Below, piece after piece: positions 1-5,060 of a stretch of 10,268 bases of DNA (positions within the stretch are counted from its first letter, which is position 1; each line of letters starts with the position of its first letter). The notes beneath the pieces are model-generated. The model saw nothing but the letters and a program-made list of their open reading frames with translations. It was not told the DNA's origin and did no database searches. This stretch comes from Candidatus Pacearchaeota archaeon. GTDB taxonomy: Archaea > Nanoarchaeota > Nanoarchaeia > Pacearchaeales > GW2011-AR1. The stretch lies in contig NZAS01000032.1 of NCBI GenBank assembly GCA_002686195.1, forward strand, positions 3,452 to 13,719, read 5' to 3'. Both the position numbers and the translations under genes were made by a program.

Positions 1-33
1 CCCGCCCGCCACGCCTTTTACCCGGAGAAAACC
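1..33 (+). repeat. 33-bp direct repeat, copy 1
   Basis: A perfect 33-base match to 314-346. In this copy it is read as codons for PARHAFYPEKT at the start of the visible part of the upstream gene. The match may extend left of the window. The two copies are offset by 313 bp and bracket the small Cys-rich gene at 87-302. Confidence 0.9.
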
Positions 34-90
34 GGGTCGATCAATCTTTTCGAGTATGCGGCGTGGTTGGTGAATGAGGTTCAAGAATGA
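1..90 (+). CDS. 3' end of an unidentified upstream gene (partial)
   Basis: Frame 1 is open from the window edge to a TGA at 88-90 and gives 29 residues, beginning PARHAFYPEKT and ending NEVQE. The tail looks protein-like, with mixed charged and aromatic residues (FEYAAWLV). Its stop overlaps the ATG of the next gene by an ATGA junction (87-90), typical of coupled phage genes and the main support for this being real coding sequence. Its first 33 bases recur exactly at 314-346. I do not recognise the family; the start and most of the gene lie outside the window. Confidence 0.55.
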   Translation, partial: PARHAFYPEKTGSINLFEYAAWLVNEVQE

Positions 91-302
91 AATCGTATAA
101 GCTCAAGCCAAAATCGGGGAAGAAAGCGAGAACCATTTTTCGTTGTGGAGTGTGCAAGATTTGTGGTTCAGGAGGCGAAATCACGCCTCTTAATGAATGC
201 CGGTGTTGTCATGGAAAGCGGCTGCTGGCCGAATTGGAATATGTTGTGGCCGTCACTATGAATCGAAGGGAAGTATTTGAGGGGCGAGAGGTTCAAGATT
301 GA
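87..302 (+). CDS. Small Cys-rich (putative zinc-binding) protein, 71 aa
   Basis: The protein is basic at the N terminus (KSYKLKPKSGKKAR), then has a cysteine cluster, CGVCKICG followed by ECRCCHGK, at about residues 20-44. Two CxxC-like knuckles of this kind usually bind one zinc ion in small phage nucleic-acid-binding proteins, so the role is inferred. The ATG overlaps the upstream stop (ATGA) and follows GAGGT at 76-80 with 6-nt spacing, which fixes the start. Base composition is visibly more A/T-rich than the genes from 348 on, hinting at a different origin. The 11-mer GAGGTTCAAGA occurs just before the ATG (76-86) and again at the end of the gene (288-298). Specific function unknown. Confidence 0.7.
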   Translation: MKSYKLKPKSGKKARTIFRCGVCKICGSGGEITPLNECRCCHGKRLLAELEYVVAVTMNRREVFEGREVQD

Positions 303-313
303 TCCCGCAGTCA

Positions 314-346
314 CCCGCCCGCCACGCCTTTTACCCGGAGAAAACC
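314..346 (+). repeat. 33-bp direct repeat, copy 2; carries the methyltransferase RBS
   Basis: Identical over 33 bases to 1-33. Here it fills almost the whole 45-bp gap between the Cys-rich gene and the methyltransferase. The GGAG at 337-340 sits 7 nt before the TTG start at 348, so what was coding sequence in copy 1 acts as a leader in copy 2. Confidence 0.9.
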
Positions 347-347
347 A

Positions 348-1235
348 TTGCGAGAGCTGAGTCTTTTTACTGGAGCGGGGGGCGGATTGCTGGCCTCAAT
401 CCTGTTGGGATGGCGCTGCGTTGGCGCTGTCGAGATCGATTCCTATTGCTGCCAGGTTTTAGCGCAGCGGCAGACCGAAGGGCACCTGGATGAATTCCCC
501 ATCTGGAATATGGACATCCGAGAGTTTAACCAGCGAGTCGCTCCCCAGTATCAGGGAATGGTTGATGTCATTACCGCAGGATTCCCCTGCCAGCCATTCA
601 GCACCGCCGGCAAAGGGCTCGGCGAGGCAGACGAGCGGAACATGTGGCCAGCAACAATCGATGCCCTTCGCATCGTTAGACCCGAATTCGCATTGCTGGA
701 GAACGTGCCAGCTCTCCTTGCTCACGAATACGCACGAACGATATACCGGGACCTGGCCGAAAGCGGGTTCGATGCACGATGGCGAGTGCTTTCGGCAGCC
801 GAACTGGGAGCGCCCCATCTCCGAAAGCGATTGTGGATCGTTGCTGCCGACGCCAACAGCAAACAAGAACACACCGAACACAGCCGACCCGACCGACATT
901 GTGAACAGCAGGGGCGGCCCATTGCAGGCGGGACAGAAGCCTCACGACAGACGAACGGGGAAACCTGTTACAACAACGTTAGCAGACATGGTCAGACTGT
1001 GGCCGACTCCGACCGCAAGGGACTGGAAGACGGGACACAAGGGCACAGACAAGCAGAAGAAGATGACCCCCAACGGTTACGGCTGCCAGCTCAACGACAT
1101 GGTGGATGGTGGGAAGTTGAACCCGACGTGGGTCGAGTGGCTAATGAGGTGGCCTCTCGGTTGGACAGACTGCGAGCCCTTGGAAATGGACAAGTTCCAA
1201 TTGTGGCGGCGACAGCATGGAGGATCCTGACATGA
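348..1235 (+). CDS. C5-cytosine DNA methyltransferase (Dcm-like)
   Basis: This enzyme transfers a methyl group from S-adenosylmethionine to C5 of cytosine in DNA; in phages such enzymes usually protect against host restriction. The 295 residues carry the family motifs in order: motif I LSLFTGAGGG (4-13, SAM binding), an acidic E29, motif IV GFPCQPFS (78-85) with catalytic C81, motif VI ENV (118-120), motif VIII-like LRKRLW (158-163), and motifs IX/X RLRALGN...VP (274-284). The target-recognition part (about 170-255) is short, polar and low in hydrophobics. No ATG or GTG exists in frame after the upstream stop at 300-302, so TTG at 348 with GGAG 7 nt upstream is the start. The stop overlaps the next gene's ATG (ATGA, 1232-1235). 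A long +1-frame ORF overlaps most of it. Target sequence unknown. Confidence 0.93.
   Translation: MRELSLFTGAGGGLLASILLGWRCVGAVEIDSYCCQVLAQRQTEGHLDEFPIWNMDIREFNQRVAPQYQGMVDVITAGFPCQPFSTAGKGLGEADERNMWPATIDALRIVRPEFALLENVPALLAHEYARTIYRDLAESGFDARWRVLSAAELGAPHLRKRLWIVAADANSKQEHTEHSRPDRHCEQQGRPIAGGTEASRQTNGETCYNNVSRHGQTVADSDRKGLEDGTQGHRQAEEDDPQRLRLPAQRHGGWWEVEPDVGRVANEVASRLDRLRALGNGQVPIVAATAWRILT
490..1230 (+). CDS. Overlapping +1-frame ORF with conserved phage-protein motifs (possible overprinted gene)
   Basis: A 246-codon open frame lies wholly inside the methyltransferase gene, shifted by +1. It is not a random shadow in character: it contains WRTCQLSL (70-77), TWPKAGSMHDG (88-98), LLPTPTA (118-124), WPTPTARDWK (171-180) and LNPTWVEWLM...WPLGWTD near the C terminus (210-227). 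From memory of the families, these are hallmarks of a widespread group of phage proteins usually labelled hypothetical or methyltransferase-associated. PTPTA and WPTPTARDWK lie opposite the VAADA and TVADSDRKG segments of the methyltransferase frame. The ATG overlaps a TGA in the third frame, and no good Shine-Dalgarno precedes it. It could be a translated overprinted gene, or a database-propagated frame conserved only because the methyltransferase DNA is conserved. Confidence 0.45.
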   Translation: MNSPSGIWTSESLTSESLPSIREWLMSLPQDSPASHSAPPAKGSARQTSGTCGQQQSMPFASLDPNSHCWRTCQLSLLTNTHERYTGTWPKAGSMHDGECFRQPNWERPISESDCGSLLPTPTANKNTPNTADPTDIVNSRGGPLQAGQKPHDRRTGKPVTTTLADMVRLWPTPTARDWKTGHKGTDKQKKMTPNGYGCQLNDMVDGGKLNPTWVEWLMRWPLGWTDCEPLEMDKFQLWRRQHGGS

Positions 1236-1417
1236 ACGACGACGACCGGACCGAACAGATACGGCGCAACAGCCAGAGGACGATGCGGAGCTGCAACCGC
1301 TGCAACGGCCAGTTTCGGAGCCAGTCCCTCGGCAATCACCGTTGCCCGAAATGCACGTATGAAATCAACAAAAAACTCCTCCCGACCGGCGGGAAGAGAG
1401 CGAAGGAGGTGCAGTGA
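1232..1417 (+). CDS. Small zinc-ribbon protein, 61 aa
   Basis: A 61-residue basic protein with CNRC and CPKC pairs separated by 13 residues, a compact zinc-ribbon arrangement. The generic layout resembles small phage regulators such as Mu Com, but homology is not claimed. An upstream in-frame ATG exists at 1217, but GGAGG at 1219-1223 lies 8 nt before the ATG at 1232, and 1232 makes an ATGA overlap with the methyltransferase stop, so 1232 is preferred. The end (TGA 1415-1417) shares one base with the next gene's ATG. Position directly behind the methyltransferase suggests coordinated translation. Function unknown. Confidence 0.75.
   Translation: MNDDDRTEQIRRNSQRTMRSCNRCNGQFRSQSLGNHRCPKCTYEINKKLLPTGGKRAKEVQ
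1403..1409 (+). promoter_or_regulatory. Shine-Dalgarno AAGGAGG for the 1417 gene
   Basis: A full AAGGAGG lies 7 nt before ATG 1417 and decides between GTG 1414 and ATG 1417 in favour of ATG. It sits inside the end of the zinc-ribbon gene. Confidence 0.8.
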
Positions 1418-2001
1418 TGGCATACAAATATGAGCCTGACACCGCTGCTGAGCGGGAATTTTTTAGATACTTCACGCGGGTAGACCATCGGGAGGTCGGC
1501 GGGGGTGCGAACACGTTTCCGGCAGATCGCATCACCTGGGAGGGCCGCTGGGGAGAGAGGCCGATCCGGATCGTGACCCAGCCGCTCCCATTCAAGCCCT
1601 CATTCCTGGTATCGAGCGGAGAGCGCCTGCACGTCAAATCAGGCCACCATCTTCGTGCCTGGGTATATGGCGATGTCTCGCACGATGAGGCCGCCCTGTT
1701 CATGCTAATCCGCACGGCGGCCAAGCCCTACCACGCAGAGATCCAATTGTGCCGGGACAACTTCAAGCCGCCTGACGTTCCCATGTTCCCCTTGAGATGG
1801 TCGGACGGTACCGACTCCAAAGACAAAGGCGATGACCTCGCCTCAGTCATTCGTGAGCGCTCCAACGAGGACCTGGTCTACTTCCTCAGCAAAATGAGAA
1901 ATCTCCCACACGAGAAGAGCATCATCCGCAGCGAGCTCGAATCCCGCAACGTCTCCGCCGATACAGAAGACATCCCCGGCCAACTCCTCCTCCTCCTCTG
2001 A
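1417..2001 (+). CDS. Hypothetical phage protein, 194 aa
   Basis: I do not recognise the family. The protein is soluble-looking with no membrane segment or signal peptide. The N-terminal two thirds are rich in aromatics and beta-type segments (FFRYFTRVDHREVGG, SFLVSSGERLHV, AWVYGDVSHDEAALFML). The C-terminal third is charged and helical (SNEDLVYFLSKMRNLPHEK). It ends in five leucines encoded by consecutive CTC codons just before the stop and the first heptamer array. The start is set by AAGGAGG 7 nt upstream and a one-base overlap with the zinc-ribbon gene. It is the last gene of the tightly overlapping upstream module. Function unknown. Confidence 0.75.
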   Translation: MAYKYEPDTAAEREFFRYFTRVDHREVGGGANTFPADRITWEGRWGERPIRIVTQPLPFKPSFLVSSGERLHVKSGHHLRAWVYGDVSHDEAALFMLIRTAAKPYHAEIQLCRDNFKPPDVPMFPLRWSDGTDSKDKGDDLASVIRERSNEDLVYFLSKMRNLPHEKSIIRSELESRNVSADTEDIPGQLLLLL

Positions 2002-2005
2002 CCCC

Positions 2006-2047
2006 GACACCCGACACCCGACACCCGACACCCGACACCCGACACCT
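2006..2047 (+). repeat. Heptamer tandem array (GACACCC)5 GACACCT
   Basis: Six head-to-tail heptamers, five exact and one ending in T, fill the gap between the 1417 gene and the ASCH gene. The last unit ends 9 nt before ATG 2057. No Shine-Dalgarno is visible between array and start. Confidence 0.95.
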
Positions 2048-2056
2048 GAACAAACC

Positions 2057-2773
2057 ATGCCCCGCCGAGACCCACGAAATCCAAAGCTCCGGACTAAGCC
2101 CCGCGGTGACAACGATCACATCTCCCAGGCCGAGATGCGCAAGTATTCCGGCTACTCGCCCTACGATCCGCCTCGCTGGGATCTCCTGCACATGAACCGC
2201 TGCGAAATCGATTGCGAGGGCACCTGGCTGGTCGTCGATGAGCAGATCCTGGCCCGGCCGTTGAAGTGCATCAGCATCCCGCAGCCCTGGGCCAGCCTGC
2301 TGGTCTGGCACGCTACAAAACACTTCATTACCAAATGGTTCGAGAAGACCTACCGGGGCACCATGGGGCTGCACGCCAGCCGATACACCTGCCAGGAGAG
2401 TGTCGCCCTGGCGGCGGACGAGCAGGTGCAGGCCGACTTCGCCCGATACGGGCTGAGCCTGAATTCTGAGAACAGATGGGAGCGGGACGGCGAGGAGCTG
2501 CCGAGGGGGCAGATCCTCGGAGTGGGCTGGCTGGACAGAACCAGCCGCTGCAACGAGACGAAATTCGGCAAGAAGGAGCTGCACTACCTTCCTTCGCCGA
2601 GCGGATTCGCCTGGCACTTCAGCGCTGTAAGGGAGAACCCGGTCTACGTCCCGGCCACCGGCGAGCGGAACATCTGGGAATTCAAGCCGAGCGGGAAAGA
2701 GAAAAGCGCCCTTACCGGCGCTCCTTACGTCCACCTGACCCCAAGCAATGAACCTGCCCCAGCCACCCGATGA
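2057..2773 (+). CDS. ASCH-domain protein
   Basis: The 238-residue protein contains an ASCH domain at about 70-210, a beta-barrel fold related to PUA that binds RNA or modified nucleobases. Recognisable segments are CISIPQPWASLLV (71-83), TYRGTMGLHAS (98-108), LPRGQILGVGWL (148-159) and an aromatic block ending NIWEF (205-209). The usual E-T-R after the first strand is replaced here by ITKWF, so a catalytic role should not be assumed. Residues 1-69 are an extra N-terminal region with no recognised domain; the C-terminal 28 residues are Pro/Ser-rich. ATG 2057 is the first start after the array and has no Shine-Dalgarno. Its 3' end overlaps a 37-aa membrane ORF. In this phage it may read or protect modified DNA; that is inference. 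Confidence 0.8.
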   Translation: MPRRDPRNPKLRTKPRGDNDHISQAEMRKYSGYSPYDPPRWDLLHMNRCEIDCEGTWLVVDEQILARPLKCISIPQPWASLLVWHATKHFITKWFEKTYRGTMGLHASRYTCQESVALAADEQVQADFARYGLSLNSENRWERDGEELPRGQILGVGWLDRTSRCNETKFGKKELHYLPSPSGFAWHFSAVRENPVYVPATGERNIWEFKPSGKEKSALTGAPYVHLTPSNEPAPATR

Positions 2774-2861
2774 AAAATTCCGTCCCATCGAGATCCTCTA
2801 CTACCTCCTGGCCGCCGGCGCTATCTGCTGGCTGGTGTGGAACCTAATCCGTAATGCGTAA
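2748..2861 (+). CDS. 37-aa single-pass membrane peptide
   Basis: A short frame starts at ATG 2748 inside the end of the ASCH gene and stops at TAA 2859-2861. The peptide has a charged, Pro-rich N terminus (PQPPDEKFRP) followed by one strongly hydrophobic stretch, IEILYYLLAAGAICWLVWNLI, and a basic tail (RNA), as expected for one transmembrane helix. The frame reads cleanly through to a TAATG overlap with the next start, whereas the alternative ATG at 2770 gives a poor peptide. No Shine-Dalgarno is visible, so coupling with the ASCH gene is likely. It could be a small membrane accessory protein; with only one helix there is no firm case for a holin. Confidence 0.6.
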   Translation: MNLPQPPDEKFRPIEILYYLLAAGAICWLVWNLIRNA

Positions 2862-2871
2862 TGAGTAATCA
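2844..2871 (+). repeat. Heptamer array of the GTAANNN family; holds a stop and a start codon
   Basis: Four degenerate heptamers: CTAATCC, GTAATGC, GTAATGA, GTAATCA. Each carries TAA, and because 7 is not a multiple of 3 the TAAs fall in all three frames. The third unit gives the stop of the 37-aa ORF (2859-2861) and the ATG of the next gene (2861-2863). Confidence 0.8.
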
Positions 2872-3118
2872 GAAAAAACCCGAAGACCCTCAGCTACCGC
2901 CTCGCCCCCAATTTGTTCCCAGCCGTGTCCGCCTTCTCCATACCGTCACAGGCGATCCGCCGTTTGGTCATGTCCGGGCTGAACCAGGCGACTATGAATG
3001 CGAATCCAATCAGTGGGGGGCCGTATCGGTAACGGCCACCAACGGAGAACCCCTCGGCCTCCGCCCCGCCGAATTCGATGTCCTGGAAAACATACGCAAC
3101 CCCCACCTCGACACCTGA
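2861..3118 (+). CDS. Hypothetical small phage protein, 85 aa
   Basis: An unrecognised 85-residue protein with a Pro-rich N terminus (KKPEDPQLPPRPQF) followed by beta-type segments (RVRLLHTVTGDP, AVSVTATNGEPLGLRPAEF), suggesting a small single-domain fold. The ATG lies in a GTAANNN heptamer and overlaps the previous stop by one base (TAATG). The final residues LDT and the TGA at 3116-3118 are encoded by the next heptamer array. Codon use resembles its neighbours. Function unknown; it sits just upstream of the probable small terminase. Confidence 0.65.
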   Translation: MSNQKKPEDPQLPPRPQFVPSRVRLLHTVTGDPPFGHVRAEPGDYECESNQWGAVSVTATNGEPLGLRPAEFDVLENIRNPHLDT

Positions 3119-3130
3119 CACCTGACACCC
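3110..3130 (+). repeat. Heptamer array (GACACCT)2 GACACCC
   Basis: Three heptamers that begin inside the 85-aa gene: the first unit encodes its last residues, and the T of CACCT with the next GA forms its stop codon. ATG 3140 of the next gene follows 9 nt after the array with no Shine-Dalgarno. Confidence 0.9.
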
Positions 3131-3139
3131 GGCGACCCC

Positions 3140-3955
3140 ATGGACACCCTCTTCCCCACCGACGAACAGACCACCCAGTCGCCCATCGACGCGGCCCGTG
3201 CTTCCCGCCATGCGGAGCTGGTCCGGCGGGCGCACGAGGGTCACCGGTTCACCAAGGGGGAGGTCGCCGAGCTGCAGGAGCTGGAGGCGTTCATCGCCGG
3301 AGATGTCCGGCCAGGCCACTGCCCCACCCAGCGCCTCTATGCGGATATCTGGACCGCTCAGATCGAGAAGCGGGACGAGCGCACGATCCGGCAATGGGTG
3401 GCTTCCTGGCGGGCACACTGCCGGAAAAACGACATCGACTGGGAGTCCGATCATGGGCTGCCCTGGATCAGCTTCACGATCTTCGTCGCCGAGACCATCC
3501 AGCAGAAGCGCTTTCACACCAAAGCTCCCGAAAAGGAAGAGTTGGAGCTTGAAAAGCTCAAAGCCGAGATGGAGATCAAACAGGCCGACGCCGGGGAGAG
3601 AAACGGCAGGCTGATGGAGCGGGACGCCGTGGACCGGCTCAACGGTGCCCGCATCCTGGCCATGCGCTCGCCCCTGTTGCGTCTGGACACCAACGCCACC
3701 ACATGGGCGGGCATGGAGGAGTTCGAGCTTCGCCAGGCATTGCACCAGTGGAGCGCCAACGTATTCCGCCAGGTGATAGACGACGATCACGCCAATCAGG
3801 CATACGAGCACATGCGCCGCCTGGAGTCCCTGGCCGAGGCCGCCCGTGCCCTCATCGATTCGAGGCACGACCAAGGAGAGATCACCCAGGACGCCTGGGA
3901 TGGGCTGGAGGAAGCGGTAGCAGAGGTAGGTCCCAATTCCAATTGGGACACGTGA
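3140..3955 (+). CDS. Probable terminase small subunit
   Basis: The small terminase subunit recognises phage DNA and delivers it to the large subunit for packaging. The 271-residue product has a helical N-terminal region, a helix-turn-helix-like stretch at about 66-92 (RLYADIW...ERTIRQWVASWRAH), and a highly charged predicted coiled coil at 131-165 (EKEELELEKLKAEMEIKQAD...GRLMERDAV). It ends in a helical C-terminal part rich in Asp/Glu. This DNA-binding plus coiled-coil layout, followed by the GRLM-ERDAV pattern, resembles small subunits paired with GpA-type large terminases. The large subunit follows about 1.1 kb downstream with three small genes between. No diagnostic motif proves it; an alternative is another DNA-binding packaging accessory. 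The start follows a GACACCC array without Shine-Dalgarno; the TGA stop lies inside the next array. Confidence 0.5.
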   Translation: MDTLFPTDEQTTQSPIDAARASRHAELVRRAHEGHRFTKGEVAELQELEAFIAGDVRPGHCPTQRLYADIWTAQIEKRDERTIRQWVASWRAHCRKNDIDWESDHGLPWISFTIFVAETIQQKRFHTKAPEKEELELEKLKAEMEIKQADAGERNGRLMERDAVDRLNGARILAMRSPLLRLDTNATTWAGMEEFELRQALHQWSANVFRQVIDDDHANQAYEHMRRLESLAEAARALIDSRHDQGEITQDAWDGLEEAVAEVGPNSNWDT

Positions 3956-3986
3956 TTCGTGATTCGTAATTCGTAACTCGTAACTC
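3952..3986 (+). repeat. Heptamer array (GTGATTC)2 GTAATTC (GTAACTC)2
   Basis: Five heptamers with a shared GTRA core. The first gives the TGA stop of the small terminase (3953-3955). Together the TGA/TAA triplets cover all three frames. A GGAG ribosome binding site begins immediately after the last unit. Confidence 0.93.
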
Positions 3987-3998
3987 GGAGAAGAAGCC

Positions 3999-4244
3999 AT
4001 GAAACCAGCAGATCACGTTCACCTTGTCATGGAGGAGGTAAACAAAAACATCGGCCACCTGGTCGAGCTTTACAACGGAAAACTCGGAACGTCTCTCTGC
4101 CGAAGCGTAGTAGACGCCATCGAGGCACTTTCCAAAACCAACCAGACACTTGCACAGGTAGCGAGAGTCATAGAGCAACAACCCCAGGGCGGCGGTCGCT
4201 TTGTAGAAGTTAAACCCGACGGCCCCGGAGTCTCATCTCCCTGA
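3999..4244 (+). CDS. Hypothetical small phage protein, 81 aa
   Basis: An unrecognised 81-residue protein, mostly helical in appearance (VHLVMEEVNKNIGHLVELYN, VVDAIEALSKTNQTLAQVARVIEQQ), with a short Gly/Pro-rich tail. The heptad-like spacing of Leu/Val/Ile suggests a short coiled coil or helical oligomer. GGAG at 3987-3990 lies 8 nt before the ATG and fixes the start. It is placed between the terminase subunits in a run of three small genes with classical ribosome binding sites. Function unknown. Confidence 0.65.
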   Translation: MKPADHVHLVMEEVNKNIGHLVELYNGKLGTSLCRSVVDAIEALSKTNQTLAQVARVIEQQPQGGGRFVEVKPDGPGVSSP

Positions 4245-4250
4245 TTCTGA

Positions 4251-4278
4251 TTACTTCTTACGAATTACCCCTTACCAA
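4251..4278 (-). repeat. Heptamer array TTACNNN (complement of the GTAA family)
   Basis: Four units: TTACTTC, TTACGAA, TTACCCC, TTACCAA. This is the reverse complement of the GTAANNN pattern, so here the family is inverted. It lies between the 81-aa and 96-aa genes and is followed at once by the GGAGGACAAC leader. Confidence 0.75.
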
Positions 4279-4281
4279 ACC

Positions 4282-4291
4282 GGAGGACAAC
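4282..4291 (+). promoter_or_regulatory. Shared leader/RBS GGAGGACAAC, copy 1
   Basis: GGAGG lies 6 nt before ATG 4293. The same ten bases recur at 4600-4609 and 4946-4955, the latter two followed by AGAATG, so this is a repeated ribosome binding leader. Confidence 0.85.
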
Positions 4292-4292
4292 G

Positions 4293-4583
4293 ATGTCGAA
4301 GAAGAAGAAAAAGACGACCAGCGGACCGATTAAGCCCGAAGAGGGGATACCAGCCCCGGCGGGTGACAATGTTGTCGAGATGCGCCCGGCTACACAGAGG
4401 GCGGCGTTCAAGGAGTGGCAGAATTCAGAAATCCCCCTCTCCCCACGTGAATACCTGACCGGAGTCTTCCTCTCCATCCACTTCTCTGCCCTGCCGACCG
4501 ACGTAGATGTCCTCGATAACGCAGTCAGGCTATGCACCCGCCTCGCGGACCGAACCATCGAGGTGATGAGTCGTGATGAGTAA
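4293..4583 (+). CDS. Hypothetical small phage protein, 96 aa
   Basis: An unrecognised 96-residue protein with a very basic start (SKKKKKTTSGP), a Pro-rich linker, and a C-terminal region (about 40-96) that reads as a small helical domain (REYLTGVFLSIHFSALPTDVDVLDNAVRLCTRLADRTIEVM). The lysine run could contact nucleic acid; that is inference. The start is set by GGAGGACAAC. The final codons and TAA stop (4581-4583) lie in a GTAANNN array. Function unknown. Confidence 0.7.
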   Translation: MSKKKKKTTSGPIKPEEGIPAPAGDNVVEMRPATQRAAFKEWQNSEIPLSPREYLTGVFLSIHFSALPTDVDVLDNAVRLCTRLADRTIEVMSRDE

Positions 4584-4599
4584 TCCGTAACCCTAACCC
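4563..4599 (+). repeat. Degenerate heptamer array of the GTGA/GTAA family
   Basis: GTGATGA, GTAATCC, GTAACCC and a partial TAACCC follow a looser GTGATGAG. The GTAATCC unit contains the stop of the 96-aa gene. TGA/TAA triplets fall in all three frames. The array is followed directly by GGAGGACAAC. Confidence 0.75.
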
Positions 4600-4609
4600 G
4601 GAGGACAAC
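4600..4609 (+). promoter_or_regulatory. Shared leader/RBS GGAGGACAAC, copy 2
   Basis: Positions GGAGG ahead of ATG 4613. The sixteen bases GGAGGACAACAGAATG are identical to those at 4946-4961. Confidence 0.88.
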
Positions 4610-4612
4610 AGA

Positions 4613-4972
4613 ATGGGACAGTGTGGATGTGGAGATTTTGCAGGTGATTTTCGATTTTGTGGCCCGGAGGACAGATGGTATGTGGTCCAGTTCTATCCGT
4701 CTTGTGAGTTATGCAACTCACCGGCGGGTGTCATCCTCTATAAATTCGGCCCGGAGGAAATGAAAACCTGGGGATGCCATGACCTTCCAGAAATGAGCCT
4801 CGATGAAGAAGCCGCATTTCTGCCCGTCTTGCACCCGGACAAGCTGCGCAAAAAAATTACAGACTACATGGAGGCAGCACTTGATGAAGTGCTAGAGGAA
4901 TTTGCGCCCGCAGTAAACCAGACCATCAACGATTTCTACAAGGAAGGAGGACAACAGAATGCAGGTATGTGA
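4613..4972 (+). CDS. Hypothetical phage protein with N-terminal Cys motifs, 119 aa
   Basis: The protein starts MGQCGCGDFAGDFRF and has a second CELC pair (31-34), so four N-terminal cysteines could bind a metal. The segment RWYVVQFYPSCELCNSPAGVILYKF is strongly beta-like; the C-terminal half is acidic and helical (LDEEAAFLPV...MEAALDEVLEEF). The overall pattern is familiar from small hypothetical proteins of other phages, but I know of no assigned function. The start is set by GGAGG. The region is visibly lower in GC than its flanks. A further perfect copy of the leader lies inside its 3' end and starts a 13-codon ORF that overlaps this gene. Confidence 0.72.
   Translation: MGQCGCGDFAGDFRFCGPEDRWYVVQFYPSCELCNSPAGVILYKFGPEEMKTWGCHDLPEMSLDEEAAFLPVLHPDKLRKKITDYMEAALDEVLEEFAPAVNQTINDFYKEGGQQNAGM
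4946..4955 (+). promoter_or_regulatory. Shared leader/RBS GGAGGACAAC, copy 3
   Basis: A third copy, preceded by AA to give AAGGAGG, ahead of ATG 4959. It lies inside the coding end of the 4613 gene and drives only a 13-codon ORF. Confidence 0.8.
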
Positions 4973-5000
4973 ATGCAAGGAACTGCTTACGGGAGGCTGA
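4959..5000 (+). CDS. 13-codon ORF with a perfect RBS (leader peptide or truncated gene)
   Basis: ATG 4959 follows the best ribosome binding site in the window and encodes MQVCECKELLTGG before TGA 4998-5000. The CxC pair looks like the beginning of a small metal-binding phage protein. A GACACCC array begins 4 nt after the stop, so the gene may have been cut short, or the peptide may be a leader for the terminase start at 5061. The good start signal argues that ribosomes load here; the functional product is uncertain. Confidence 0.4.
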   Translation: MQVCECKELLTGG

Positions 5001-5003
5001 ACC

Positions 5004-5052
5004 GACACCTGACACCCGACCCCTGACACCCGACACCCGACACCCGACACCC
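5004..5052 (+). repeat. Heptamer array, seven units (GACACCC with variants)
   Basis: Units are GACACCT, GACACCC, GACCCCT, then four exact GACACCC. This is the longest array in the window. It ends 8 nt before the large-terminase ATG at 5061, and no Shine-Dalgarno is present in that gap. Confidence 0.95.
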
Positions 5053-5060
5053 CTCTACTA

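Noticed and set aside
299..493. 64-codon + strand ORF over the methyltransferase start
   Set aside because: Different frame from the methyltransferase; its only familiar part is the repeated PARHAFYPEKT from the 33-bp repeat.
2006..2047. CRISPR array
   Set aside because: Units are 7 bp with no spacers between them; a simple tandem repeat.
2770..2847. Alternative start ATG 2770 overlapping the ASCH stop (ATGA)
   Set aside because: Gives a 25-aa Ser/Pro/Trp peptide of poor quality, whereas ATG 2748 in another frame gives a clean membrane peptide ending in a TAATG overlap.
3930..3949. Nine-bp inverted repeat at the end of the probable small terminase gene
   Set aside because: A 2-nt loop is too tight for a stable hairpin, there is no T run, and it lies in coding sequence; probably incidental.
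2894..4000. 368-codon minus-strand ORF
   Set aside because: It lies opposite three + strand genes with good starts and domain evidence; its product has no recognised motif and depends on high GC.
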